From: Microbacterium sulfonylureivorans
GTDB lineage: Bacteria; Actinomycetota; Actinomycetes; Actinomycetales; Microbacteriaceae
Assembly (NCBI RefSeq): GCF_003999995.1
Contig: NZ_RJAD01000003.1
Span: forward strand, 186,001 to 250,000
DNA length: 64,000 bases
Direction of reading: 5' to 3'
Shown here: positions 39,645-48,416 of the stretch, in pieces
Layout of the letters: each line of letters opens with the position of its first letter
Numbering within the stretch: position 1 is the first letter of the stretch
Notes under the pieces: generated by a model
The model's database searches: none
What the model was told of the DNA's origin: nothing
The model's input: the letters and a program-made list of their open reading frames with translations, nothing else
Program-made: the position numbers and the translations under genes

Positions 39645-41324
39645 TCAGCGGTCGAGCATCGGCACGTTCAGCCCGCGCTCGCGCGCGACCTCCTTCGCCC
39701 GGTCGTAGCCCGCGTCGACATGGCGCATGACGCCGGTGCCGGGATCGTTCGTGAGCACCCGCGCGAGCTTCTCGGCGGCGAGATCCGTGCCGTCGGCGAC
39801 GGTGACCTGACCGGCATGGATGCTGCGACCGATGCCGACGCCTCCGCCGTGGTGGATCGACACCCACGACGCGCCGCTCGCGGTGTTGAGCAGAGCGTTC
39901 AGCAGCGGCCAGTCGGCGATCACGTCGGAGCCGTCGGCCATCGCCTCGGTCTCGCGGTATGGGCTCGCCACCGATCCGGAGTCGAGGTGGTCGCGCCCGA
40001 TGACGATCGGGCCGGCGAGTTCGCCCGACGCGACCATCTCGTTGAACTTCAGTCCGGCGAGGTGCCGCTCCTTGTATCCGAGCCAGCAGATCCGGGCAGG
40101 CAGCCCTTCGAAGTGCACGGCGTCGCCGGCCTTGTCGAGCCAGCGGACGAGCCCGGCGTTGTCGGGGAACAGCTCCCTCACGGCGCGGTCGGTCTTGCGG
40201 ATGTCCTCCGGGTCGCCCGAGAGCGCCACCCAGCGGAACGGTCCGCGCCCTTCGGCGAACTGCGGGCGGATGTACGCCGGCACGAACCCGGGGAAGGCGA
40301 AGGCCCGCGCGAACCCGCCGAGCTCGGCCTCGCGCCGGATCGAGTTGCCGTAGTCGAAGACCTCGGCTCCGGCATCCATGAATCCCACCATCGCGGCGAC
40401 GTGCTTGGCCATGCTGCCCCGCGCGCGGGCGGTGAAGGCCTCCGGGTCGCGCTCGGCCTCGGCCTTCCAGTCCTCGAATGCGACGCCGACGGGCAGGTAC
40501 GCGAGCGGATCGTGCGCGCTGGTCTGGTCGGTCACGATGTCGATCGGCACCTTGCGCAGCAGCAGGTCGCCGAAGACCTCGGCGGCGTTGCCGACGACGC
40601 CGACGCTGAGCGCCTGACCGGCTTCCCTGGCCGCCACGACGCGGCTGATCGCAGCGTCGAGGTCGGTCGTGTACTCGTCGAGGTAGCCGTGCTCGACACG
40701 GCGGGCGAGGCGCGACTCGTCGACGTCGACGATGAGGACCGTTCCGCCGTTGAGCGTGACCGCGAGCGGCTGCGCGCCGCCCATGCCGCCGCATCCCGCA
40801 GTGAGGGTGAGCGTGCCGGTGAGGTCGTCGCGCCCGAGCGAGCGCGCGACGGCGGCGAAGGTCTCGTACGTGCCCTGCAGGATGCCCTGAGTGCCGATGT
40901 AGATCCACGAGCCGGCCGTCATCTGGCCGTACATCGTGAGTCCGAGCTCCTCGAGCTTGCGGAACTCCGGCCACGTCGCCCAGTCGCCGACGAGGTTCGA
41001 GTTCGCGATGAGCACGCGCGGCGCCCACTCGTGCGTGCGGAACACGCCGACCGGCTTGCCGGACTGCACAAGCAGCGTCTCGTCGGGTTCGAGCTCGTCG
41101 AGCGTGCGCACGATCGCGTCGAACGCCTCCCAGCTGCGGGCCGCCTTGCCCGTGCCTCCGTAGACGACGAGGTCTTCGGGATGCTCGGCGACCTCCGGGT
41201 CGAGGTTGTTCATGAGCATGCGCTTGGCTGCTTCGGCGCCCCAGCTCTTCGCGGTGCGCTCGCTGCCGCGCGCGGCGCGGACGGTCCGTGCGCCGGTCGC
41301 GCCGGGGTGGGTGGTGTCGGTCAT
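39645..41324 (-). CDS. hutU: Urocanate hydratase (urocanase)
   Basis: A 559-residue NAD+-dependent enzyme converting urocanate to imidazolonepropionate. Seen: [30 protein letters not shown] at the N-terminus, [23 protein letters not shown] with the NAD-binding/catalytic Cys region, [15 protein letters not shown] and [19 protein letters not shown], all urocanase hallmarks. The ATG at 41322-41324 gives the usual start length. An IclR-type palindrome lies 56 bases upstream. Confidence 0.97.
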   Translation of the reverse strand: MTDTTHPGATGARTVRAARGSERTAKSWGAEAAKRMLMNNLDPEVAEHPEDLVVYGGTGKAARSWEAFDAIVRTLDELEPDETLLVQSGKPVGVFRTHEWAPRVLIANSNLVGDWATWPEFRKLEELGLTMYGQMTAGSWIYIGTQGILQGTYETFAAVARSLGRDDLTGTLTLTAGCGGMGGAQPLAVTLNGGTVLIVDVDESRLARRVEHGYLDEYTTDLDAAISRVVAAREAGQALSVGVVGNAAEVFGDLLLRKVPIDIVTDQTSAHDPLAYLPVGVAFEDWKAEAERDPEAFTARARGSMAKHVAAMVGFMDAGAEVFDYGNSIRREAELGGFARAFAFPGFVPAYIRPQFAEGRGPFRWVALSGDPEDIRKTDRAVRELFPDNAGLVRWLDKAGDAVHFEGLPARICWLGYKERHLAGLKFNEMVASGELAGPIVIGRDHLDSGSVASPYRETEAMADGSDVIADWPLLNALLNTASGASWVSIHHGGGVGIGRSIHAGQVTVADGTDLAAEKLARVLTNDPGTGVMRHVDAGYDRAKEVARERGLNVPMLDR

Positions 41325-41379
41325 GCTCTCGATTCCACACGTCGGCGACCCTCGCGACAACGCCCGCGTCAGGGCTCGT

Positions 41380-41395
41380 GTCTGGCATACCAGAC
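41380..41395. promoter_or_regulatory. HutR/IclR operator upstream of hutU
   Basis: GTCTGGCATACCAGAC, a perfect palindrome with 6-bp arms around CATA. The site between hutH and the IclR gene shares the same GTCTG-n-CAT-n-CCAGAC plan. Confidence 0.7.
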
Positions 41396-41442
41396 GAGCG
41401 CCCGCGGTTGCCCGAGTGTGGGGCGACTGATGCAATGGGGAC

Positions 41443-42066
41443 ATGTCCGCCGCCACCTCCCGCACCGACCGCGAACGCGGCGAACGACTGCGCGCGTCGC
41501 TGCGCGGCCCCGGGGTGCCTTCGCGGCGCCTTCGCGACGAGCTGCTCGTCGACGAGATCCCCGAGCACGCCGCGCTCGCGAGCACCCCGCAGGACCCGTC
41601 GTGGCACCCCGAGGGCGACGTGCTCGTCCACTCGCTCTGGGCGGCCGACCTCGCCGCGCTGCACGCGGACGGAGCGGATGCCTCCGCCGACGCGCGGGAG
41701 CTGCTCGTGCTCGCAGCGCTGTGGCACGACATCGGCAAGCCCGACACGACGGCGCGCCGCGACGGCCGGATCACCTCATACGGGCACGCGGAGCGCGGCG
41801 CGGAGATCGCCGTCGCGCTCGGGCGACGCCTCGGGCTCCCCCAGCCGCTCGTGCGCGCGGCATCCGCCATCATCGCCACGCACATGGCGCACGTGTCGGT
41901 GCGCGGCCGCCCCTCCGCGAAGGCGGTGCGGCGGCTGCGCGCGGCCGGGACGTCGCTCGATGACTGGGCGGTCGTCGTTCGCTGCGACGGCGACGCGCGC
42001 GGCGCCGCGGCGCGTCCCGACGCGTCCGTGCCGTGGCTGCTCGTGGCGCACTCGCTCCCCGACTGA
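41443..42066 (+). CDS. HD-domain phosphohydrolase-like protein
   Basis: A 207-residue protein. The HD metal site is visible as [28 protein letters not shown] and IIATHMAHV, similar to the HD domain of tRNA nucleotidyltransferases, but no nucleotidyltransferase domain is present. Substrate unknown. It is divergent from hutU across the operator-bearing spacer, so the IclR protein might also influence it. Confidence 0.8.
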   Translation: MSAATSRTDRERGERLRASLRGPGVPSRRLRDELLVDEIPEHAALASTPQDPSWHPEGDVLVHSLWAADLAALHADGADASADARELLVLAALWHDIGKPDTTARRDGRITSYGHAERGAEIAVALGRRLGLPQPLVRAASAIIATHMAHVSVRGRPSAKAVRRLRAAGTSLDDWAVVVRCDGDARGAAARPDASVPWLLVAHSLPD

Positions 42067-42089
42067 CCCCTCCCCCATCCCACATCGGT

Positions 42090-42145
42090 TTGTGTGGAGT
42101 AGGTCGCGGAAACGACGTCCGCATACCGCAACCTTCTCCACACAA
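42090..42145. repeat. Large imperfect inverted repeat between HD gene and hutH
   Basis: Arms of 20 bases (42090-42109 and 42126-42145), TTGTGTGGAG...GCGG against its complement with two mismatches, and a 16-base loop that can add an inner GCGGA/TCCGC pairing. It lies in the convergent spacer and could act as a bidirectional terminator, though it lacks a T-tract and is less GC-rich than the other terminators here. Confidence 0.75.
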
Positions 42146-42149
42146 TCCA

Positions 42150-42222
42150 GAGCGTGCGGAGCGCGGGGAGCGCGGGGAGCGCGGAGCGCGGGGAGCGCGG
42201 AGCGCGGGGAGCGCGGGGTCAG
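42150..42222. repeat. Short G-rich tandem repeat GGAGCGCGG at the hutH 3' end
   Basis: Seven or eight imperfect 8-10-base units (GAGCGCGG, sometimes with extra G) run up to the hutH stop codon. Purine-rich on the + strand. Confidence 0.8.
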
Positions 42223-43772
42223 GCGGCGGGGAGGGCGGCGGCGGTCACGGCGCCGGACGCCACGAGGGCGGTCACGGCCTCCATGTCGGGCGAGAGGAAC
42301 CGGTCGGGTCCGGGTCCGTCGGCGACGGTGCGGACGAGGTCGCGCACGGCGCCGGTCGCGGGTCCGGGCTGCAGCGGGGCGCGCAGGTCGAGCGCCCGCG
42401 CGGCGGTGAGCACCTCGATCGCGAGCACCCGGGCGAGTCCGTCGATGCCGCGGCGGAGCTTGCGGGCGGCGGCCCACCCCATCGAGACGTGGTCCTCCTG
42501 CATCGCGCTCGAGGGGATCGAGTCGACGGATGCCGGCACCGCGAGCCGCTTGAGCTCGGAGACGATCCCGGCCGCCGCGTACTGCGCGATCATCAGGCCG
42601 GAGTCGACGCCGACCTCGTGCGCGAGGAAGGGCGGCAGCCCGTGGCTGCGGGCAGGATCGAGGGCCCGGTCGGTGCGGCGCTCCGAGATCGAGGCGATGT
42701 CGGCGACGGCGATCGCGAGGAAGTCCAGCACGTAGGCCACCGGGGCGCCGTGGAAGTTGCCGTTGGACTCGACCCGGCCGTCGTCGGTGATGACCGGGTT
42801 GTCGACCGCGGCGGCCAGCTCGCGCGAGGCGATCGTGCGCGCGTGGTCGACGGTGTCGCGCGCCGCGCCGTGCACCTGAGGCGAGCACCGGAGCGAGTAC
42901 GCGTCCTGCACGCGCGTGCACACGGCGGGATCCTTGTGCGAGGCGACGATGGGCGAGCCCGCGAGCACGGCGCGCAGATTCGCCGCAGAGACGGACTGGC
43001 CCACCTGGGGGCGCAGCGCCTGCAGGTCGGCGGCGAAGACCGCATCGGTGCCGAGCTGCGACTCCACCGACATGGCGGCGGCGATGTCGGCCGTGTCGAG
43101 CAGCACCGACAGGTCGTGCAGCGCGAGGAGCAGCATCCCGAGCATGCCGTCGGTGCCGTTGATGAGCGCGAGGCCCTCCTTCTCGCGCAGGACGAGCGGA
43201 GAGAGGGATGCCGCGGCCAGCGCGTCCGTCGCGTCGACCTGCTCGCCCGAGGCGTCGCGCACCGGTCCTTCGCCCATCGCGGCGAGCGCGACATGCGACA
43301 GCGGGGCGAGGTCGCCGGAGCACCCGAGCGAGCCGTACTCGCGCACGATCGGGGTGATGCCGGCGTTGAGCATGCCCGCGTAGGTCTCGACGACGAGGGG
43401 GCGGACGCCGGTGTGGCCGGTGGCGAGGGTCTGCAGGCGGAGGAGCTGCAGGGCGCGGACGACCTCGCGCTCGACCTCCGGGCCGGTGCCCGCCGCGTGC
43501 GAGCGGATGAGGCTGGCCTGCAGCTGCAGGCGACGCTCGGGGGCGATGAACGTCGTCGCGAGCGCGCCGAAGCCGGTCGAGATGCCGTAGTGCGGGTCGG
43601 GGTCGTCGGCGAGCCCCTCGACGAGCGCGCGGGTCGCGGCGACGCGGGCGAGGGCCTCTGCGGCGATCTCGACGGCCGCACCGTGGCGTGCGACGGCGAC
43701 GACGTCTTCGGGGCGCAGGGGTGCCGCGCCGACCGTGACGACGTCGGGGCGGAGGTCGGTGACGGTGGTCAT
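42219..43772 (-). CDS. hutH: Histidine ammonia-lyase
   Basis: A 517-residue MIO-dependent lyase converting histidine to urocanate. The cofactor is made autocatalytically from the tripeptide at residues 151-153, here Cys-Ser-Gly in GSLGCSGDLAPLSH instead of the common Ala-Ser-Gly; the Ser and Gly that matter most are kept. YGISTGFG near residue 62 provides the catalytic Tyr, and EDHVSMG and NPVITDDGRVESNGNFHG are family signatures. The ATG at 43770-43772 gives MTTVTDLRPD. It is divergent from the IclR regulator with a shared operator between. Confidence 0.96.
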   Translation of the reverse strand: MTTVTDLRPDVVTVGAAPLRPEDVVAVARHGAAVEIAAEALARVAATRALVEGLADDPDPHYGISTGFGALATTFIAPERRLQLQASLIRSHAAGTGPEVEREVVRALQLLRLQTLATGHTGVRPLVVETYAGMLNAGITPIVREYGSLGCSGDLAPLSHVALAAMGEGPVRDASGEQVDATDALAAASLSPLVLREKEGLALINGTDGMLGMLLLALHDLSVLLDTADIAAAMSVESQLGTDAVFAADLQALRPQVGQSVSAANLRAVLAGSPIVASHKDPAVCTRVQDAYSLRCSPQVHGAARDTVDHARTIASRELAAAVDNPVITDDGRVESNGNFHGAPVAYVLDFLAIAVADIASISERRTDRALDPARSHGLPPFLAHEVGVDSGLMIAQYAAAGIVSELKRLAVPASVDSIPSSAMQEDHVSMGWAAARKLRRGIDGLARVLAIEVLTAARALDLRAPLQPGPATGAVRDLVRTVADGPGPDRFLSPDMEAVTALVASGAVTAAALPAA

Positions 43773-43823
43773 GCGTCGATTCCACACCGCGGGGGTGGCG
43801 CGCGACAGGTCGTGGTGGGATCC

Positions 43824-43845
43824 TGTGTCTGTCATGCCAGACACA
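43824..43845. promoter_or_regulatory. HutR/IclR operator between hutH and its regulator
   Basis: Perfect 8-bp arms TGTGTCTG and CAGACACA around a 6-base centre, the same core as the hutU site. It covers the regulator's own start codon (43834), implying strict autorepression as well as control of hutH. Confidence 0.75.
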
Positions 43846-44709
43846 GAGACTCCGTCCGCAGGCGACGCGCGCTCGTTCCTGCCTGCGGGGACCGCGGCCA
43901 CGCACGCCCCCGCAACCGGCTCTCGCCCGCCGCCCGACGATCTGGCTTCGAGCTCTCGCCCGCAGGTGCCCGCCGCCGATCAGACCCTGCGGATCCTGTC
44001 GTTCCTCGCGCGCCAGCGCGGACCGGTCGCGGCCAGCACCGTCGCGACGACCCTCGGCATCCCCCGATCCAGCGTCTACCACCTGCTGGCGGCGCTCGAG
44101 GCGCACGGATTCGTCATCCACCTCCCCGCCGAGCGTCGGTGGGGACTCGGCACGGCAGCGTTCGAGCTCGCCGGCGGCTACTCCCGGCAGCAGCCCCTCG
44201 CCCGACTCGGTCGCCCCCTCGTCGCCGCGCTCGCCGACCGGGCGGGCGAGAGCGCGCACCTCGCCGTGATGACCGGACGCGACGTGCTCTACATCGTCGA
44301 GGAACGGGCACCCCGGCGTCCGGCCCTCGTCACCGACGTGGGCGTGCGGCTGCCCGCGCACTTGACCGCGACGGGTCGGGCCATGCTCGCGGCGCTCCCC
44401 CGCGAGCAGGTTCGGGCGCTGTTTCCGGATGCCTCGGCCTTCGCCGACCGCACCGGCCGGGGTCCGGCGCGCCCGGGCGAGCTGCGCGATGTCCTGCGGG
44501 AGGTGAGGGAGCGCGGGTACGCGATCGAGGACGGCGAGGTGACGCTCGGTCTGCGTTCGGTCGGCGTCGCGGTGCGCGACCATGCGGGCTGGCCGGCCGC
44601 GGCCATCGCGATCACCTGGCCCGTCGACGCGGAGCGTGACGCGGCGACGCTCGGAACGCTCATCTCCGAGGCTGCGTCCGAGCTCGAGCGGCGGATCGGG
44701 CGCGTCTGA
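43834..44709 (+). CDS. IclR family regulator, probable hut repressor
   Basis: A 291-residue IclR protein. After a Pro/Ala-rich ~45-residue leader, the winged-helix domain (TLRILSFLARQRGPVAASTV, then IPRSSVYHLLAALEAHGF) is followed by the effector domain with GESAHLAVMTGRDVLYIVEE and LTATGRAMLAALP. It is divergent from hutH, and matching palindromes precede hutU and hutH, so it most likely senses histidine or urocanate. If ATG 43834 is used, the operator overlaps the start codon; a later start within the leader is possible. Confidence 0.87.
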   Translation: MPDTETPSAGDARSFLPAGTAATHAPATGSRPPPDDLASSSRPQVPAADQTLRILSFLARQRGPVAASTVATTLGIPRSSVYHLLAALEAHGFVIHLPAERRWGLGTAAFELAGGYSRQQPLARLGRPLVAALADRAGESAHLAVMTGRDVLYIVEERAPRRPALVTDVGVRLPAHLTATGRAMLAALPREQVRALFPDASAFADRTGRGPARPGELRDVLREVRERGYAIEDGEVTLGLRSVGVAVRDHAGWPAAAIAITWPVDAERDAATLGTLISEAASELERRIGRV

Positions 44710-44744
44710 CCCGAAGGTGCGCCGGCGTCGATCCGGTCGTGTTC

Positions 44745-45755
44745 TCAGCGGACCACGAGTCGGGGCACGACCAGCACGTGGGCCTCGCCGGCGGCGAGGA
44801 GGCGGGGATCGACGACGCTTCCCGACGGCCCCATGAGCAGCTCGAGCACGCCGGCCGCGACCTGCTCGGGCAGCTGCTCGACGCTGCTGAGCCCGATCGC
44901 CTCGGCGGCCGGGGTGTTGTCGAAGCCGACGACGGGGAGGTCCGCACGACCCGCCGCGGCGGCGGCGAGATGCGCGCCGATGGCGAGCGAGTCGCTCGCG
45001 CACACGATCCCGTCGAGGTCCCTCGTGCGCGCGAGCAGATCGCCCGCCGTCGTGCGCGCCAGCCCGACGCTCTCCTCGCAGGCGACGCGCTCTCCGGTCG
45101 CGCCGGCGGCGGCCATCGCCTCGCGCCAGCCGCGTTCCCGGTCGTCGCCGGTCCCGGATCCGCTCGGCCAGCCGAGGAACGCGACGCGCGGGCCCGCCAC
45201 GGCGAGGATGTGCTCGGTCGCGGCCCGGGTGCCCGCGGCGCCATCGACGTCGACCCAGAGGTGGGCGGGCGATTCCACGTCGTCGTCGCCCCACGGCCGC
45301 CCGAACGCGACGAACGGCACGCCGCGATCCGCAAGCCAGCGGGTGCGGGGATCGCCGTGGAACGTGCCTGTGATGACGACGGCGTCGACCTCGCCGCCAT
45401 CGGTGAGTTCGCCCATGCGCACGATCTCCTCATCGGGGGTCCGCGCGGCGTAGAGCTGGATCCTCATCCCCCGGTCACCGGCCCGTTCGGTGAGCGCGTG
45501 CACGAACCGGTCGAGCACGACGCCCGAGATCCCGCCCGCGTAGGGGTCGAGATGGATGCCGATGGTCGAGCTGCGGCGCGTCCGCAAACGTCGTGCCGCC
45601 ATGTGGGGGCGATAGCCGAGTTCGGCGATCGCACGCTCCACGCGCTCGCGGGTCGCCTCCTTGACGATCCCCGGCGTGTTGATCACGTTGGAGACGGTCT
45701 GGCGCGAGACGCCGGCGGCGAGGGCGACGTCCTCGACGGTGGGCGCTTTGGCCAT
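44745..45755 (-). CDS. LacI family transcriptional regulator of the adjacent sugar operon
   Basis: A 336-residue repressor: helix-turn-helix and hinge at residues ~5-55 (TVEDVALAAGVSRQTVSNVI, RPHMAARRLRTRRS), then a periplasmic-binding-protein-like sugar domain (IGIHLDPYAGGISGVVLDRF, VDAVVITGTFHGDPRT, GIVCASDSLAIGAHL, PVVGFDNTPAAEAIGLSSVEQ). It is divergent from a sugar transport operon and matching operators lie on both sides of the spacer. Release by the transported sugar or a product is expected. Confidence 0.9.
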   Translation of the reverse strand: MAKAPTVEDVALAAGVSRQTVSNVINTPGIVKEATRERVERAIAELGYRPHMAARRLRTRRSSTIGIHLDPYAGGISGVVLDRFVHALTERAGDRGMRIQLYAARTPDEEIVRMGELTDGGEVDAVVITGTFHGDPRTRWLADRGVPFVAFGRPWGDDDVESPAHLWVDVDGAAGTRAATEHILAVAGPRVAFLGWPSGSGTGDDRERGWREAMAAAGATGERVACEESVGLARTTAGDLLARTRDLDGIVCASDSLAIGAHLAAAAAGRADLPVVGFDNTPAAEAIGLSSVEQLPEQVAAGVLELLMGPSGSVVDPRLLAAGEAHVLVVPRLVVR

Positions 45756-45775
45756 CGCGGAGTCCTCCCCATGGA

Positions 45776-45790
45776 ATTGATCGTTCGAAT
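45776..45790. promoter_or_regulatory. LacI operator O2
   Basis: ATTGATCGTTCGAAT, 20 bases before the lacI-type gene start; shares TTGATCGTTC with O1, so autoregulation is likely. Confidence 0.7.
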
Positions 45791-45817
45791 CGCCATCCTA
45801 TGCGCGCGTCGAGCCTC

Positions 45818-45847
45818 TTGACAGAACGGTGACGAACTTCCTAACGT
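45818..45847 (+). promoter_or_regulatory. Candidate promoter of the sugar operon
   Basis: TTGACA (45818-45823), an 18-base spacer and TAACGT (45842-45847). Operator O1 begins 17 bases downstream, in the position for blocking initiation or early elongation. Confidence 0.6.
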
Positions 45848-45864
45848 GTCTTCCAGCACGAAAC

Positions 45865-45878
45865 TTTGATCGTTCAAA
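45865..45878. promoter_or_regulatory. LacI operator O1
   Basis: TTTGATCGTTCAAA, a 14-bp palindrome with perfect TTTGA/TCAAA arms, downstream of the predicted transcription start and 77 bases before the binding-protein gene. The distance to O2 is 89 bases centre to centre. Confidence 0.75.
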
Positions 45879-45954
45879 CTTGCTCCCCGGCGGGTGACGA
45901 TCAACCCCTGGGTCAAGAGTGACCCGTCACAGCTCATCGAAGGAGAAGAGACTC

Positions 45955-47223
45955 ATGACACGGCAGAAGACACGCGCACTCGTCGGCGCAGCCCTCCTGA
46001 TCACGGGCGCCCTCGCGCTCACCGCCTGCGGCTCCGGCTTCGACGACGGCGGAGGTGCGGGAAGCTCCGGCGAGGGAGACGCGACCGAGCTCACGTCTTC
46101 CGACGACGCCCTCACGATCCTCATCGGCTCCTCCGGCGACGCAGAGACCGACGCCGTCGAGTCCGCCGTCGCCGCATGGTCGGAGGAATCCGGCGTCGAG
46201 GCGAGCGTGCAGGTCGCCAGCGACCTTCCGCAGCAGCTCTCGCAGGGCTTCGCCGCCGGCTCGCCGCCGGACCTGTTCTACCTGGCGACCGAGGCGCTGG
46301 CCGGCTACGCCGGCAACGGGTCGCTCGTCGCGTACGGCGACATGCTCGCCAACGCCGACGACTTCTACCCCTCGCTCGTGCAGAACTTCACCGTGGACGA
46401 CCAGTTCTACTGCGCGCCGAAGGACTTCTCGACGCTCGCGCTCGTCATCAACAAGGGGATGTGGGATGCCGCAGGCCTGACCGACGACGACATCCCGACC
46501 ACGTGGGAGGAGCTCGACACCGTGGCGCAGACGCTCACCAAGGACGGCGTCGTCGGACTCGCCTTCGGCGCCGAGTACCAGCGAGTGGGGGCGTTCATGG
46601 CGCAGGCCGGCGGCACGCTCGTCAGCGACGACGGGACCGAGGCCGTGGCGAACAGCCCGGAGAACGTCGAGGCGCTCACGTACGTCAAGGACCACCTCGA
46701 AGCGGGAAGCTTCGCCTACGCCACCGACATCGGCACGGGATGGGGTGGCGAGGCGTTCGGCTCGCAGAAGGCCGCGATGACGATCGAGGGCAACTGGATC
46801 ACCGGGGCAATGATGAACGACTACCCCGACGTGGACTACGTCGTCGCCGAACTCCCCGCCGGTCCGGTCGGCCCGGGCACCATGCAGTTCACGAACTGCT
46901 GGGGCATGGCCGCCGACAGCCCCAACCAGCAGGCCGCCCTCGAGCTCGTCGAGTACCTGACGAGCACCGAGTCGCAGCTCGCGTTCTCGGAGGCCTTCGG
47001 CCCGATGCCGTCGATCCAGTCGGCTGCCGACCAGTGGAGCGCCGACAACCCCGAGCTCACTGCGTTCCTCGCGGGCGCCGACTACGCGGTCGGCGTGCCG
47101 ACCAATGACGGCATCGCCGCCGTGATCACCGACTTCAATGCGCAGCTGGAAAGCCTGAAGTCGGGCGACCCGCAGCAGATCCTCGACACGGTCCAGGCCA
47201 ACGTCGAGGCCGTCGTGGGCTGA
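45955..47223 (+). CDS. Carbohydrate ABC transporter substrate-binding lipoprotein
   Basis: A 422-residue family-1 extracellular solute-binding protein. Residues 1-~24 form a lipoprotein signal with lipobox LTAC, followed by a Gly/Ser-rich linker. The body has AVAAWSEESGVEASV, SPPDLFYLATEALAGYAGNG, and PKDFSTLALVINKGMWDAAG, common to sugar-binding proteins. The ATG at 45955 follows GAAGGAGAAG; it sits first in the LacI-controlled operon. The substrate is probably a glucose-containing oligosaccharide given the glycosidase downstream (inference). Confidence 0.92.
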   Translation: MTRQKTRALVGAALLITGALALTACGSGFDDGGGAGSSGEGDATELTSSDDALTILIGSSGDAETDAVESAVAAWSEESGVEASVQVASDLPQQLSQGFAAGSPPDLFYLATEALAGYAGNGSLVAYGDMLANADDFYPSLVQNFTVDDQFYCAPKDFSTLALVINKGMWDAAGLTDDDIPTTWEELDTVAQTLTKDGVVGLAFGAEYQRVGAFMAQAGGTLVSDDGTEAVANSPENVEALTYVKDHLEAGSFAYATDIGTGWGGEAFGSQKAAMTIEGNWITGAMMNDYPDVDYVVAELPAGPVGPGTMQFTNCWGMAADSPNQQAALELVEYLTSTESQLAFSEAFGPMPSIQSAADQWSADNPELTAFLAGADYAVGVPTNDGIAAVITDFNAQLESLKSGDPQQILDTVQANVEAVVG

Positions 47224-47228
47224 TCCGG

Positions 47229-48416
47229 ATGACCGCGACCGCAGTCGCACCCCGCCGCGCCGGAAAGGCCCGAAAGGGCCTCCGGCGCGGCGAGGCGCTC
47301 GCCGGCTGGCTCTTCACGGGCCCTGTCCTCATCATCCTCGGCGTCTTCCTCCTCATCCCGGTGGTCATGGCGCTCTGGGTGAGCTTCTCCGACTGGTCCG
47401 GTCGTGGCAGCCCCTTCTCGAGCGGTGTCAGCTTCGTCGGCCTCGAGAACTACGCGGCCATCACCACCGACGGCGGTCTCCCCACGCGGGACTTCGGCAC
47501 GGCACTGCGCAACAACGGGTGGTACGTGCTGCTCGTCGTGCCCCTTCAGACGGCGCTCGCGCTGTTCCTCGCGGTGCTGGTGAACCGTGCGATCCTGCGC
47601 GGCCGCGGCTTCTTCCGGACGGCGTTCTACTTCCCGTCGGTCACCAGCACGGTCGCCATCACTGTGCTGTGGCTGTTCCTGTTCTCGGCGAACGGCGTCG
47701 TGAACGAAGCACTCTCCTGGATCGGGATCAGCGGACCGAACTGGTGGGCGGACCCGAGCGGAATCGTCCACAACGGGCTGGCCGCGGTCGGCGTCACGCA
47801 GGGACCGCCCGTCCTCACCGAGAACGACTTCCTCGGCCTGTCCTGGTGGGACTGGCTGGCAGGGCCGTCGGTCGCGATGACGGCGCTCATCCTGATGGCG
47901 GTGTTCACGACGAGCGGCACCTTCATGCTCCTCTTCATCGCCGCCCTGCAGAACATCGGCAGCGAGATCCAGGAGGCCGCGATGATGGACGGGGCCAACG
48001 GCTGGCAGCGCTTCTGGCGGGTCACCCTCCCCCAGCTGCGACCGACGCTGTTCACCGTCATCACGCTCGGCCTGATCGGGTGCTGGCAGGTCTACGACCA
48101 GATCTACACCGGCACGCAGGGCGGCCCCGGCAAGACCACGATGACACCCGCGTACCTGTCGTACACGTCCGCCTTCCTCGGGCAGGACTGGGGTCAGGGC
48201 GCCGCGATCGCGTTCATCCTCTTCGCGATCATCGTCGCGTTCACGGCGTTCCAGAGGTGGGTGCTGCGCGAGCGCCCCGTGTCGAAGCGTCGCGCCCGCC
48301 AGTACCAGCAGCCTTCGCGGCCGTCGACGGCCTCGCCCGCGGTCGCCGCGTCGGCACGGGTTCCCTCCGTTCCCGAACCCACCACGACCGACCCCACGAA
48401 GGAGGACGAGCGATGA
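47229..48416 (+). CDS. Carbohydrate ABC transporter permease, MalF type
   Basis: A 395-residue membrane protein with six or more helices and the EAA loop QEAAMMDGANGWQRFWRVTLPQL, which contacts the ATPase. A cytoplasmic tail of ~55 mostly Ser/Pro/Arg residues follows the last helix. It starts five bases after the binding-protein gene and its stop overlaps the next ATG (ATGA). No ATPase gene is in the operon, so a shared MsiK-like ATPase encoded elsewhere is expected. Confidence 0.92.
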   Translation: MTATAVAPRRAGKARKGLRRGEALAGWLFTGPVLIILGVFLLIPVVMALWVSFSDWSGRGSPFSSGVSFVGLENYAAITTDGGLPTRDFGTALRNNGWYVLLVVPLQTALALFLAVLVNRAILRGRGFFRTAFYFPSVTSTVAITVLWLFLFSANGVVNEALSWIGISGPNWWADPSGIVHNGLAAVGVTQGPPVLTENDFLGLSWWDWLAGPSVAMTALILMAVFTTSGTFMLLFIAALQNIGSEIQEAAMMDGANGWQRFWRVTLPQLRPTLFTVITLGLIGCWQVYDQIYTGTQGGPGKTTMTPAYLSYTSAFLGQDWGQGAAIAFILFAIIVAFTAFQRWVLRERPVSKRRARQYQQPSRPSTASPAVAASARVPSVPEPTTTDPTKEDER

